From Kangiellaceae bacterium (lineage in GTDB: Bacteria > Pseudomonadota > Gammaproteobacteria > Enterobacterales > Kangiellaceae), in contig JAHRVB010000142.1 in assembly GCA_019090895.1 (NCBI GenBank), forward strand, positions 1 through 64,000: 64,000 nt of DNA, read 5' to 3'. Under the pieces are notes generated by a model. It was given only the letters and a program-made list of their open reading frames with translations. It ran no database searches and was not told the DNA's origin. Below, piece after piece: positions 1-7,206 of the stretch. Made by a program: the position numbers and the translations under genes. Each line of letters starts with the position of its first letter. The first letter of the stretch is position 1.

Positions 1-708
1 CTACCTGAAAAATATTCAAGCAACAAAGATAAACACTACCCTGTTATCTATTACACCGACGCTCTATGGCATGTGGAAATGCTATCTTCAACAACAGAAT
101 TTCTGATGGAAGATGTTATTTTGGTGGGTATTTCTTGGCAGAAGAATATTGACACCAAATTAATAGAAGACGCGGGAGAACATGTTAGCCGATATAGAGA
201 TTATTCAACCAAACCGTCTAGCGATCCAAAACGTCAAGCGAAGTATCAATTCGGCCAAGCCCAACACCATCTCGACTTTATTCGTAATCAAGTGATTAAA
301 ACTATAGAAAATAACTACCGAGCCGACCCCAGCGAACGCTCTTATTTCGGTTACTCTCTCGGCGGTGAATTCGGCGCATATGTATTGCTCAAACAACCCA
401 ATACTTTCAAAAACTATATTCTTGGTAGCCCATCCCTAAAGGGAGATATTACCCAATTGAACAAACTTGCGTCAAAAGCATCATTTCAGCAAGAAAAATT
501 CACAGCCAATGTGTTTATTTCCTACGGTTCACTGGAGAAAGAATTAGGCGAACATGCTGAGAAATTAATTGCTCTACTAAAATCGACCAATAAAAAACAT
601 ATATCGGTACACAATGTAGTGATTAAAGGCACTCATCAGACCGCTTTTCCTTTGACTGGCGTACGCAGCGTTACTTGGTTATCAAACTTAACAAAAGAGG
701 AAGAGTAA
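1..708 (+). CDS. Esterase-family alpha/beta hydrolase, 5' end cut by window edge
   Basis: The frame is open from base 1, so the true start lies outside the window. The visible 235 residues begin with LPEKYSSNKDKHYPVIYYTD, the usual early strand of the Esterase D / Fes-like family. The nucleophile elbow is GYSLGG, and a late KGTHQTAFP supplies the probable catalytic histidine. Known members hydrolyse esters such as ferric siderophores or S-formylglutathione; the substrate here cannot be told. It ends 3 bases before the next gene, so the two are probably co-transcribed. Confidence 0.8.
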   Translation, partial: LPEKYSSNKDKHYPVIYYTDALWHVEMLSSTTEFLMEDVILVGISWQKNIDTKLIEDAGEHVSRYRDYSTKPSSDPKRQAKYQFGQAQHHLDFIRNQVIKTIENNYRADPSERSYFGYSLGGEFGAYVLLKQPNTFKNYILGSPSLKGDITQLNKLASKASFQQEKFTANVFISYGSLEKELGEHAEKLIALLKSTNKKHISVHNVVIKGTHQTAFPLTGVRSVTWLSNLTKEEE

Positions 709-711
709 ACA

Positions 712-1614
712 ATGAATCCTATTTATATTTCGATAACTCTGGTACTTTTAGCGATATCGATGAGTAGCAACAGCTATAGCAAAGATAAAGCTGGTCAGCA
801 AGAAACTAGCTACAACGATTTCCCTGTTTTATCAGGTCCTTATATGGGACAAGAACCACCGGGTATGAAAGCTGAACCTTTTGCCCCTGGCATCATTTCT
901 AAGCAAGGCTGGGAACTTGAAGGGGTATTTGCACCTGGTATGAACGAATTTTATTTTACCACTTCTCACGCCGAACCTTTTCGTCCCACAGTTATCGGTT
1001 TCCGTCAGGAAAATAATGTTTGGCAAAAATACATTGAATTCAAACGGCGCGGCGAAATTGGATTCTCGCCTGACGGCAAACGTATGCATATGGCGAAAGG
1101 TTACAAGGACCGTTTGGGCGATGGCTGGTCTGAGCGTAAACATCTTGGCCCCCTGTTTGACCGAGAAGATTTGGGGATTATGCGTCTATCCGTCTCGGCA
1201 AAAGGCACCTATGTGTTCGACGACTACAAAAGCAATGGCCTCATTCGCATATCGACGATTAAAGATGGAAAGCGTCAAGCACCAGTACCAATAGGTCCGA
1301 TAGTCAATACAGGAAAAATGACAGCCCACCCCTTCATCGCACCCGATGAAAGTTACTTGATTTGGGATAGCGAACGAGAAGACGGCTACGGAGACTCTGA
1401 TCTTTATATAAGTTTCCGACAAAAAGATGGCGCGTGGGGGCCTGCCATCAACATGGGCGAAAATGTCAACTCCGATAAATGGGATGCCTTCGCAAGTGTT
1501 ACTCCCGATGGCAAATACATCCTTTTTAACAGAGGCATCAGTGATAACAATCGGAATGTGGATATTTACTGGGTAGACGCAGGGATCATTGCGACGCTTA
1601 GGCCGAAGCAATAA
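712..1614 (+). CDS. Secreted PD40 (TolB-type) beta-propeller protein
   Basis: A 300-residue protein with an N-terminal signal peptide (hydrophobic ISITLVLLAISM, then polar residues). The C-terminal half holds PD40 repeats, for example FIAPDESYLIWDSER and SVTPDGKYILFNR, which form blades of a TolB-like propeller. It is probably periplasmic. It starts 3 bases after the esterase stop, next to an AAAAGAGGAAGAG ribosome-binding stretch, so the two genes form one unit. PD40 proteins are usually binding or scaffold proteins; no catalytic motif is visible. Confidence 0.75.
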   Translation: MNPIYISITLVLLAISMSSNSYSKDKAGQQETSYNDFPVLSGPYMGQEPPGMKAEPFAPGIISKQGWELEGVFAPGMNEFYFTTSHAEPFRPTVIGFRQENNVWQKYIEFKRRGEIGFSPDGKRMHMAKGYKDRLGDGWSERKHLGPLFDREDLGIMRLSVSAKGTYVFDDYKSNGLIRISTIKDGKRQAPVPIGPIVNTGKMTAHPFIAPDESYLIWDSEREDGYGDSDLYISFRQKDGAWGPAINMGENVNSDKWDAFASVTPDGKYILFNRGISDNNRNVDIYWVDAGIIATLRPKQ

Positions 1615-1645
1615 TTATTAAAAAATAAGGCCAAATAAACCAAAT

Positions 1646-3682
1646 TTAGAACCGCCAGGTCGCACCAACTAATATCTCTCGACCTCTACTCGGTATTCCT
1701 TCTGTCAAAGATAGTCCGCTCGGTGCTGATAGAAGCTCTTCGTCTAGCAAGTTTTTTAGCTGCACATAACCCTGCAAGTTTAAATCGAATTCATAAACGA
1801 CCTTACTATTTAGATGCCATTGAGCATTTAAGCGAATACGGTCATTGCTAGAATTGTTTGTCGCCATTTCACTTATTCCACGATAAGCCGCCACAAAATT
1901 CATATTCCATGCATTGTGTCGAAAATTCATCATTAACGAAGCTGACCTATCCGCTTCAAGAAAACCTGAATCTGGTTTACTTAGAACACCGGAATAGGTT
2001 CCATGAAATAACCAATTACTACTAGGTTTGTAAGAGAGTTCAAGCTCGATACCGTGTGTTTCACTAATTCCTACATCGTTCTGGTATTGGCGAAGCCCAC
2101 CTCCAATATCTGCTGGTATAATCGAATCCTCGAATTTACTTGAAAAATAACCAATCGATAAATTGCTCTGTGTCCAATGAGCTACCCAAATAATATCCCA
2201 GCTTTGAACTGATTCAGATTCCAGATTTTTGTTGCCCAGAAGTACGCTGTTTGCTTCTAGGTTTAACTCATTCTCTGTCGGTGCTCGAAACGCCTCACCA
2301 TAGAGCAGTTTAATAGTGTGATGCTTATTTACATTATGAATTAAATCAAAACGTGGGGTAAATTGTCCTTCAATGCTAGAAAAATAGTCGTAGCGAAGCC
2401 CCACTGTTAGTTGCGTTTGTTCGAATATTTGCTTTTGATATTGGCCATATGCACCTGAAATATCTCTTAATGATGAAGACTGAACTATGCTAGCAAAATC
2501 AAAATCGTCAGAAGACGCAATAGGAATATCATCTACAGCTAAGGCCCCGAGATCAAAATTTCGCCTTGAAACAACATCGGATACGTCTAAATGCCGATAT
2601 TCAAAACCGAACTGTAAACTACTTTTATCTGTGATCGCTATATCATTATGTAGTTGCAGGCGCAGTTCACTATTTTCACCTAGGTCAGTTTTACCAAATA
2701 CAGCATCTTCACTAATACCACCACTCACTTCAAAAAGTTCACCTGGGGCAGTTATTTGGACATCAGAATACAATTGAGAACGGCTAAATCCGAAATACGC
2801 CCAAGATGAGACTGCGTGCCACTCGAATTCTTGTTTCAATGAAACGGAACTATAACTAGCTGCTGTCTTGTTGAAGCCGTTAGATAACCTATCTACTACA
2901 TAAAAATTTTGGACTCCGACTTCACGATGTTCTACATTTAGTTGGGTATCCGACCTGCGTAATTTGATATTCAACTCAGTCAGCTCTCGTGGATCATCTG
3001 TGTTTATACGGTTACTGCTAAAATTGTCTTGAACACTATAATCTTCGCCGTTATCGGTATCGTAACGACCAAAAAAATCTAACTGCAGCTGACCTAACTG
3101 CATTGATGCACTGGCGCTGATCTTATGACGTTTAAAACTGCCATAACTAGCAACTATTTCATTAATTTCTGATCGAGTAATAATATTAATTACACCGGAC
3201 ATAGCATTTGAGCCGTAAATAGCTGACCCCGGTCCTCTAAGAAATTCCACTCTCTCTACCCGAGCTAAAGGAAAATCGAAAATAACACCCGCGCTATCGC
3301 CATTTCGAGCATCTTGCATTCGCTGTCCGTCAACTAATACTAACGACACATTTCCTGCCCGTTGGCCTCTTGAAGAAAATGGAGTGAGGAATGAAAGTGA
3401 GCTCGAGCGAAAAGATTGAAAGCCTGGAACTAAGCTCATTAATTCGTGCAGGCTATCAAGACCGAGGAGTTTTATCTGTTCATGAGTAAATACAGTGGCA
3501 GCAGAAGGTACAGTTCTAATATTTTCCTCTGTCATAGTCGAACCTGTGACTTTCACTTTCAACAGCTGCTCCAGTGACATATCATAAAACAGGTCCATAG
3601 ACTGTTCGGCCATTACAGGAAACGATAACAGAATAAAGATTAGCGATGACCTTTTTCGCAAAGATGTAAGAGTCTTTGTCAT
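1646..3682 (-). CDS. TonB-dependent outer-membrane receptor
   Basis: About 678 residues, counted from the ATG at 3682 that has a GGA seven bases upstream; a longer TTG-initiated frame is possible. A signal peptide precedes a plug domain (TVPSAATVFTHEQIKLLG, VSLVLVDGQRM, VERVEFLRGPGSAIYGSNA, VINIIT). A 22-stranded barrel with a conserved TRNEL-like segment follows, and the protein ends in a terminal Phe (ATWRF) as BAM substrates do. The N-terminal MSLEQLLKVKVTGS is a typical mature start for this family. The substrate is unknown; iron chelates, B12 or similar are family options. It is convergent with the PD40 gene. Confidence 0.9.
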   Translation of the reverse strand: MTKTLTSLRKRSSLIFILLSFPVMAEQSMDLFYDMSLEQLLKVKVTGSTMTEENIRTVPSAATVFTHEQIKLLGLDSLHELMSLVPGFQSFRSSSLSFLTPFSSRGQRAGNVSLVLVDGQRMQDARNGDSAGVIFDFPLARVERVEFLRGPGSAIYGSNAMSGVINIITRSEINEIVASYGSFKRHKISASASMQLGQLQLDFFGRYDTDNGEDYSVQDNFSSNRINTDDPRELTELNIKLRRSDTQLNVEHREVGVQNFYVVDRLSNGFNKTAASYSSVSLKQEFEWHAVSSWAYFGFSRSQLYSDVQITAPGELFEVSGGISEDAVFGKTDLGENSELRLQLHNDIAITDKSSLQFGFEYRHLDVSDVVSRRNFDLGALAVDDIPIASSDDFDFASIVQSSSLRDISGAYGQYQKQIFEQTQLTVGLRYDYFSSIEGQFTPRFDLIHNVNKHHTIKLLYGEAFRAPTENELNLEANSVLLGNKNLESESVQSWDIIWVAHWTQSNLSIGYFSSKFEDSIIPADIGGGLRQYQNDVGISETHGIELELSYKPSSNWLFHGTYSGVLSKPDSGFLEADRSASLMMNFRHNAWNMNFVAAYRGISEMATNNSSNDRIRLNAQWHLNSKVVYEFDLNLQGYVQLKNLLDEELLSAPSGLSLTEGIPSRGREILVGATWRF

Positions 3683-3787
3683 GAGTATCCAACGGTACAA
3701 TCGTGTTTACTGTTAGTATTAAATCTAGCATATAAAGCTGTTATTTTCTAATTTCGCCGACTTTACAGAATACAAATGGTCGCTAGC

Positions 3788-3811
3788 TTCTTACTGATAT
3801 AATAGTAAGAA
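3788..3811. promoter_or_regulatory. Perfect inverted repeat upstream of the TonB receptor
   Basis: TTCTTACT-8 nt-AGTAAGAA lies about 105 bases upstream of the receptor start and about 215 bases before the divergent PQQ-type gene. Its symmetry suits a dimeric regulator. No Fur-box identity is claimed. The rest of the 3701-4026 interval is AT-rich and shows no gene. Confidence 0.35.
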
Positions 3812-4026
3812 ATTGTTTCTTTTTTAGATTTAGGTTTACTTTAAAAAAATTGAGTGGTAACTATTTCTTTTCAAATTAGTATGTTGGACATATTTATACC
3901 GCATAAACATAAAGAACGACGTTATTCATTCCCTTACACTTGATATAATTCAACCATTCAAATCAAAGTTATGAAATATATCTAATATTAATACGTTACA
4001 GTGAATTCAATAAATAGGAGAATCTG

Positions 4027-4365
4027 ATGGATAAGTTATTTTTGGGTATTAGTAGTCACGTTGTATGTTTAAGTAAAGAAACCGGAGAGCAAATCTGGAA
4101 AACCAAGCTTAAGAGCTCAAGCATCACTAATGTCTATTTTGAGGAAGATAATGTTTATGCCTATTCTGGAGGCCATTTATTCTGCTTAAGAGCTGATAAC
4201 GGAGCCATAATATGGAAAAACACACTTAAGGGATTTGGCTATGGTGCTTGTATCATCGCCAGTGAAACTCAAAATGCATCGGTTATATCCAGTCAAATAT
4301 CCGCCCAACAAGCGGTTGCCGCATCAACAATTGCAGCAACAACTGCAACACAATCGGGTAGTTAA
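4027..4365 (+). CDS. Small cytoplasmic PQQ-type repeat protein
   Basis: 112 residues with a good AATAGGAG ribosome-binding site. It contains two blade-like repeats: VVCLSKETGEQIWKTKL and LFCLRADNGAIIWKNTL. These match the PQQ/quinoprotein propeller signature (L-x-x-x-x-G-x-x-x-W). Two blades cannot close a propeller alone, so the protein may oligomerise or be a truncated remnant. The C-terminal 30 residues are a low-complexity Ala/Thr/Gln/Ser tail. No signal peptide is visible. Function unknown. Confidence 0.6.
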   Translation: MDKLFLGISSHVVCLSKETGEQIWKTKLKSSSITNVYFEEDNVYAYSGGHLFCLRADNGAIIWKNTLKGFGYGACIIASETQNASVISSQISAQQAVAASTIAATTATQSGS

Positions 4366-4448
4366 AGAACTTGTGACTTAGTTATATTGCTGTTCGAGTA
4401 CCCACGTGGTAAGTTTTCACATTCCGCAATTAAATATGAAAATTGTAA

Positions 4449-5042
4449 ATGAGAAAACTAAACCACACCTTGCTACTTTTAACTATATTTGCTGCAAGCC
4501 TCCTTACGTCATCAGCCAATGCGAAAGGCCCCGCTGGAACGGTATTATACTTTCAGCAGGGCGAACAAGTATTTCTGCTACTAGCCGATCACTCTAGCAA
4601 TTCCCGAGGTTGGGGATCTTTTGGAGGCGGAGAAAATAAAGGTGAAACTTCAATAGAGACGGCTGCACGAGAAACCGAAGAAGAAACCCGTGGATATTTT
4701 CCACGAGAACTAATCGAACAAAAAATAGCAGGACAAAAACCAGTTGTATCTAAAGGATTCTCTCTTTATTTTGTAGAAATCCCTTTTGTACCCGCACAAC
4801 GGATCAGAAATAATCCTAGCGATAAATCCGACAAGAGCACCTTTGAACGCGATCACTATGCTTGGATACCCTTTTCAGAAGTTAAGAAGGCAATCAATAA
4901 AAGGAACCCATCTATTCACGATTTAAAAATCAACTCCCTTTATCTTTCTCGCGGAACAAAAACTAACTTTTTCTGGGATGTTTGGATACAGAATATGCGA
5001 CACGCTGCCGAACAGGGTGTGGTACCTTGGGAAGTTCAATAA
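4449..5042 (+). CDS. Exported Nudix-domain protein
   Basis: 197 residues. A clear signal peptide (HTLLLLTIFAASLLTSSANA) is followed by a Nudix box, GGGENKGETSIETAARETEEE, which fits G-x5-E-x7-RE-x2-EE apart from Arg in place of the last Gly. Nudix enzymes hydrolyse nucleoside-diphosphate-linked substrates and normally act in the cytoplasm, so export is unusual. No strong Shine-Dalgarno is visible. The stop overlaps the 3' end of the convergent HNH gene by 7 bases. Confidence 0.7.
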   Translation: MRKLNHTLLLLTIFAASLLTSSANAKGPAGTVLYFQQGEQVFLLLADHSSNSRGWGSFGGGENKGETSIETAARETEEETRGYFPRELIEQKIAGQKPVVSKGFSLYFVEIPFVPAQRIRNNPSDKSDKSTFERDHYAWIPFSEVKKAINKRNPSIHDLKINSLYLSRGTKTNFFWDVWIQNMRHAAEQGVVPWEVQ

Positions 5043-5590
5043 CGCATATTATTGGAAAATTCTTTGGTTAAGAAATCCATTTGATCGGCAAAAATATTTC
5101 TATTACAAAAAGCTAAGTACTCTGCTTTGTTCGGCTTATAAGGGACGGCCAGCAAAGGCATATTCGCTTCTTCTGGCGTTCGGCATCCCTTACGATTATT
5201 ACAAGGCTTACAAGCTGTTGCAAAGTTAACCCAAGAATTTTTTCCGCCTCGCGCGCGAGGTTGGATATGGTCACAAGTTAGGGTAGAACGGCTGAATACA
5301 ACACCGCAGTACAAACACATATCGCGGTCACGTTTAAACAAAGATGCGTTACACAATCTTGGCGTACGAAGGTCGCTCTCACGAACTCGAGAGTTGGTTG
5401 CGATCACCGGCGCCATGTCTAGAATAGTTTGATTCCCCGTCATTCGAGAATGACCACCATGCAGCCGAACCGATTCGTCACCATAAGTCCATAGCACTTT
5501 ACCTTTCGCGTAAAGACACGCAGCAGTGCCCATTCCAATCCATTCCATCGCCTGCCCCGCTTTATTAAGCCGCAGGATTTTAGTTTGCAT
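5036..5590 (-). CDS. HNH endonuclease at the 3' end of the tRNA array
   Basis: 184 residues from the ATG at 5590, chosen because GAGGAG lies seven bases upstream; an earlier in-frame start adds ten residues. The C-terminal half is an HNH domain: CLYCG, then CDHIQPRARGG, then NFATACKPCNNRKG, giving two zinc-binding Cys pairs and the DH catalytic pair. The N-terminal 90 residues are uncharacterised. It lies 57 bases downstream of tRNA-Arg(TCT) on the same strand and is probably the last gene of the array transcript. HNH proteins of this size can be homing or restriction-like nucleases; the target is unknown. Confidence 0.85.
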   Translation of the reverse strand: MQTKILRLNKAGQAMEWIGMGTAACLYAKGKVLWTYGDESVRLHGGHSRMTGNQTILDMAPVIATNSRVRESDLRTPRLCNASLFKRDRDMCLYCGVVFSRSTLTCDHIQPRARGGKNSWVNFATACKPCNNRKGCRTPEEANMPLLAVPYKPNKAEYLAFCNRNIFADQMDFLTKEFSNNMRY

Positions 5591-5646
5591 TTTCTTTCTC
5601 CTCTTTTTTATTGTCAGCAATCAATTAATTAGTTTTCGCATAAAGT

Positions 5647-5721
5647 TGGCACGCATCACAGGATTCGAACCTGTTACCGTCGGCTTAGAAGGCAGAAGCT
5701 CTATCCGAATGCGCTAGTGCC
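5647..5721 (-). tRNA. tRNA-Arg(TCT), degenerate 5' half
   Basis: The anticodon loop CTTCTAA, the T-arm ACAGG-TTCGAAT-CCTGT and an encoded CCA are clear. The 5' strand does not pair well with the 3' acceptor strand when a normal D-arm is drawn. A start at 5714 would give a paired 7-bp acceptor but removes most of the D-arm. It may be D-arm-truncated or a pseudogene. Confidence 0.6.
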
Positions 5722-5728
5722 TATCAAT

Positions 5729-5803
5729 TGGAGCGACATGCCGGATTTGAACCGACGAAATTTGGGTTTGCAATCCAATACATTTCCACTCTGTCAATGT
5801 CGC
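5729..5803 (-). tRNA. tRNA-Cys(GCA)
   Basis: Perfect 7-bp acceptor GCGACAT/ATGTCGC, T73 and encoded CCA. Loop TTGCAAA gives anticodon GCA. One mismatch closes the anticodon stem (A31-C39). Confidence 0.85.
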
Positions 5804-5831
5804 AAAAATTTTTGTAAAAATGTGACCGCTA

Positions 5832-6134
5832 TTAGCGGCCACGAAACCGATACAATCGGTTAATTGATTTAATTCCTTGTTCCATTCGCTGACGCGCTGA
5901 AACATTGGCGGAATGTACCTTAATGTTCGGCGGGATCACACCATAGTCAACCACTGCTTTTTCAAGCCAAGTAATGACATCGTAACCGGTGCCGCGTTTA
6001 TCATTTCCTAAGTCATGATCTAAACTTATATCGCTTACTGCACCTGTCATTAAAAGACTAATCGCCTCTTGTGGCCAACGAACAACTTTCCAACCAGGCG
6101 GCGCCTGACGGATATCATCTAAAAAAACTTTCAT
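5832..6134 (-). CDS. Cyclic-phosphate-processing receiver-domain protein (cREC)
   Basis: 100 residues behind an excellent AGGAGG site. The whole protein is one receiver-like domain: MKVFLDDIR (acidic pair), ISLDHDLGND (phospho-acceptor-position Asp plus a histidine) and IKVHSAN. This matches the cREC family proposed, from genome-context work, to act on 2',3'-cyclic phosphates in RNA repair; that role is family knowledge by prediction, not proof. It sits inside the tRNA operon between tRNA-Thr and tRNA-Cys with no promoter of its own visible. It should therefore be co-expressed with the tRNAs, which suggests processing of damaged tRNA ends. Confidence 0.8.
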   Translation of the reverse strand: MKVFLDDIRQAPPGWKVVRWPQEAISLLMTGAVSDISLDHDLGNDKRGTGYDVITWLEKAVVDYGVIPPNIKVHSANVSARQRMEQGIKSINRLYRFRGR

Positions 6135-6154
6135 ACTATCCTCCTGGGTAAATT

Positions 6155-6229
6155 TGGAGCCGGTTATTGGATTCGAACCAATGTCGACTGCTTACAAGGC
6201 AGTTACTAAACCATCTCAGCTAAACCGGC
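6155..6229 (-). tRNA. tRNA-Thr(TGT)
   Basis: Perfect acceptor GCCGGTT/AACCGGC and encoded CCA. Loop CTTGTAA gives anticodon TGT. Canonical T-loop TTCGAAT. Confidence 0.93.
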
Positions 6230-6235
6230 ATAAAT

Positions 6236-6310
6236 TGGAAGCCCCGACTGGGTTCGAACCAGCGATACGAGAGTCAAAGTCTCGTGTGTTGCCAACTACA
6301 CTACAGGGCT
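6236..6310 (-). tRNA. tRNA-Gln(TTG)
   Basis: Acceptor AGCCCTG/CGGGGCT with one G-U pair and encoded CCA. Anticodon stem CGAGA/TCTCG closes loop CTTTGAC, anticodon TTG. Confidence 0.92.
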
Positions 6311-6317
6311 AAAAAAT

Positions 6318-6393
6318 TGGCACCCTTGGCAAGACTCGAACTTTCGCATCTTGGTTTCGTAGACCAAAGCTCTTCCAACTGAGCTACAAGGGT
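6318..6393 (-). tRNA. tRNA-Arg(ACG)
   Basis: Perfect acceptor ACCCTTG/CAAGGGT and encoded CCA. Stem TTGGT/ACCAA closes loop CTACGAA, anticodon ACG, which needs A34-to-inosine editing to read all CGN codons except CGG. The T-stem has one mismatch. Confidence 0.9.
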
Positions 6394-6398
6394 ATATT

Positions 6399-6473
6399 TG
6401 GTGTCTCCAATTGGATTCGAACCAATGTCTCGAGAATTTCAACCTCGCGCTAATCCAACTCAGCTATGAAAAC
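6399..6473 (-). tRNA. tRNA-Phe(GAA)
   Basis: Acceptor GTTTTCA pairs with TGGAGAC using two G-U pairs; CCA is encoded. Loop TTGAAAT gives anticodon GAA. Confidence 0.88.
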
Positions 6474-6480
6474 AATTATT

Positions 6481-6562
6481 TGGAACACGAGACGGGATTC
6501 GAACCTGCGAATGAATGACCAGATTGAAAGTCTGGTCACTTTGACCGCTCGTATACTCGTGT
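6481..6562 (-). tRNA. tRNA with anticodon TTC (Glu) on a Tyr/Ser-like body
   Basis: Perfect acceptor ACACGAG/CTCGTGT, T73 and CCA. A 7-bp stem GACCAGA/TCTGGTC closes loop CTTTCAA, anticodon TTC. The D-region (ACGAGCGGTCAAAG) looks like a class II tRNA such as tRNA-Tyr, yet the variable segment is only about 9 bases. Its charging identity is therefore uncertain. A conventional tRNA-Glu(TTC) lies next to it. Confidence 0.7.
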
Positions 6563-6568
6563 ATAAAC

Positions 6569-6644
6569 TGGTGTTCCTATGGGGATTCGAACCCCAGTAA
6601 CTTGGTAGAAAGCCAAGTGTCCTTAGCCACTAGACTATAGGAAC
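6569..6644 (-). tRNA. tRNA-Glu(TTC)
   Basis: Perfect acceptor GTTCCTA/TAGGAAC and CCA. Stem CTTGG/CCAAG closes loop CTTTCTA, anticodon TTC. The GTCTAGTGGC D-region is typical of tRNA-Glu. Confidence 0.93.
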
Positions 6645-6649
6645 ATGTT

Positions 6650-6726
6650 TGGTAGGCCGCCCGAGATTCGAACTCGGAACCTTCCGGTTAAAAGCCGGAT
6701 GCTGCTTCCAATTGAGCTAGCGACCT
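6650..6726 (-). tRNA. tRNA-Lys(TTT)
   Basis: Acceptor AGGTCGC/GCGGCCT with one G-U pair and encoded CCA. Stem TCCGG/CCGGA closes loop CTTTTAA, anticodon TTT. Confidence 0.93.
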
Positions 6727-6732
6727 AAAAAA

Positions 6733-6831
6733 TGGTAGTACTGGATTGAATCGAACAATCGACCTCCTGTGTGTAAGACAGGCGCTCTCCCAATCGTCTC
6801 ATTACGCCTACTTTTGGTGAGCTAAAGTGCT
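6733..6831 (-). tRNA. tRNA-Val(TAC) with a D-loop insertion
   Basis: Stem CCTGT/ACAGG closes loop CTTACAC, anticodon TAC; T-arm GATTG-TTCGATT-CAATC and CCA are present. The standard TAGCTCA and TGGGAGAGC halves of the D-arm are separated by about 21-23 extra bases. Taking the distal 5' end, acceptor AGCACTT pairs at 5 of 7 positions with CAGTACT. Taking the nearer 5' end gives a much poorer acceptor. The insert is nearly identical to that in tRNA-Ala (7069-7186). Confidence 0.7.
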
Positions 6832-6837
6832 AAAAAT

Positions 6838-6913
6838 TGGTCCCCAGAGCTGGTCATGATCCAGCCACCTCACGCTTATCAGGCGTGTGCTCTACCAGAT
6901 GAGCTATCTGGGG
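6838..6913 (-). tRNA. tRNA-Ile(GAT) with atypical T-loop
   Basis: Perfect acceptor CCCCAGA/TCTGGGG and CCA. Stem CACGC/GCGTG closes loop CTGATAA, anticodon GAT. The T-loop is ATCATGA rather than TTCRANN, which replaces the usual T54-A58 pair by A54/T58. Confidence 0.88.
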
Positions 6914-6988
6914 AAAACGGTCGAGTCGGACTTTCACCGTGACGGGTCTGTAGGGTGAAGCCTCGACCGACTTCACCATCGTTTTTCC
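6914..6988 (-). other. Structured spacer, possible tRNA-Asp remnant
   Basis: This 75-base gap between tRNA genes is longer than the others and folds strongly. GGTCGAG pairs with CTCGACC, and alternatively GGTGAAG pairs with CTTCACC. A CCGTCACGG stretch resembles the tRNA-Asp(GTC) anticodon region, but no normal T-arm can be drawn. No other Asp tRNA is found in the array. Confidence 0.3.
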
Positions 6989-7062
6989 TGGCGGATGTAC
7001 AAAGAATCGAACTTTGATCAAACGGTTAACAGCCGTTCGCTCTACCATTGAGCTACACATCC
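6989..7062 (-). tRNA. tRNA-Asn(GTT)
   Basis: Acceptor GGATGTG/TACATCC (one G-U) and encoded CCA. Stem AACGG/CCGTT closes loop CTGTTAA, anticodon GTT. Confidence 0.93.
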
Positions 7063-7068
7063 TAAAGT

Positions 7069-7186
7069 TGGTGGAGATGATGAGATTCGAACTCTTTCCT
7101 CTCGTAGCAATTCGAACTCTACAACTTGCAAAGCTTTTGCTCTCCCAATCGTCTAATAACGCCTACACTTGTTGAGCTACACCCCC
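7069..7186 (-). tRNA. tRNA-Ala(TGC) with D-loop insertion and duplicated T-arm-like element
   Basis: 118 bases. The outer ends pair fully: GGGGGTG with CATCTCC (G-U allowed), then A73 and CCA. Loop TTTGCAA gives anticodon TGC. The D-arm halves are separated by about 21 extra bases that match the insert in tRNA-Val at 26 of 28 aligned positions. After the anticodon arm there is an extra hairpin GTAG/CTAC containing AGTTCGAAT, a second T-loop-like sequence, before the true T-arm. Confidence 0.65.
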
Positions 7187-7206
7187 ATTCCAAACATTTT
7201 AATAAC

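Noticed and set aside
6733-6810. Shorter tRNA-Val ending at the inner 5' end
   Set aside because: With that end only three acceptor pairs form; the distal end at 6831 gives five and explains the parallel with tRNA-Ala.
6854-7060. 68-codon minus-strand ORF in the tRNA array
   Set aside because: It is a reading through tRNA-Asn, the spacer and tRNA-Ile; the sequence is fully explained by those RNA genes.
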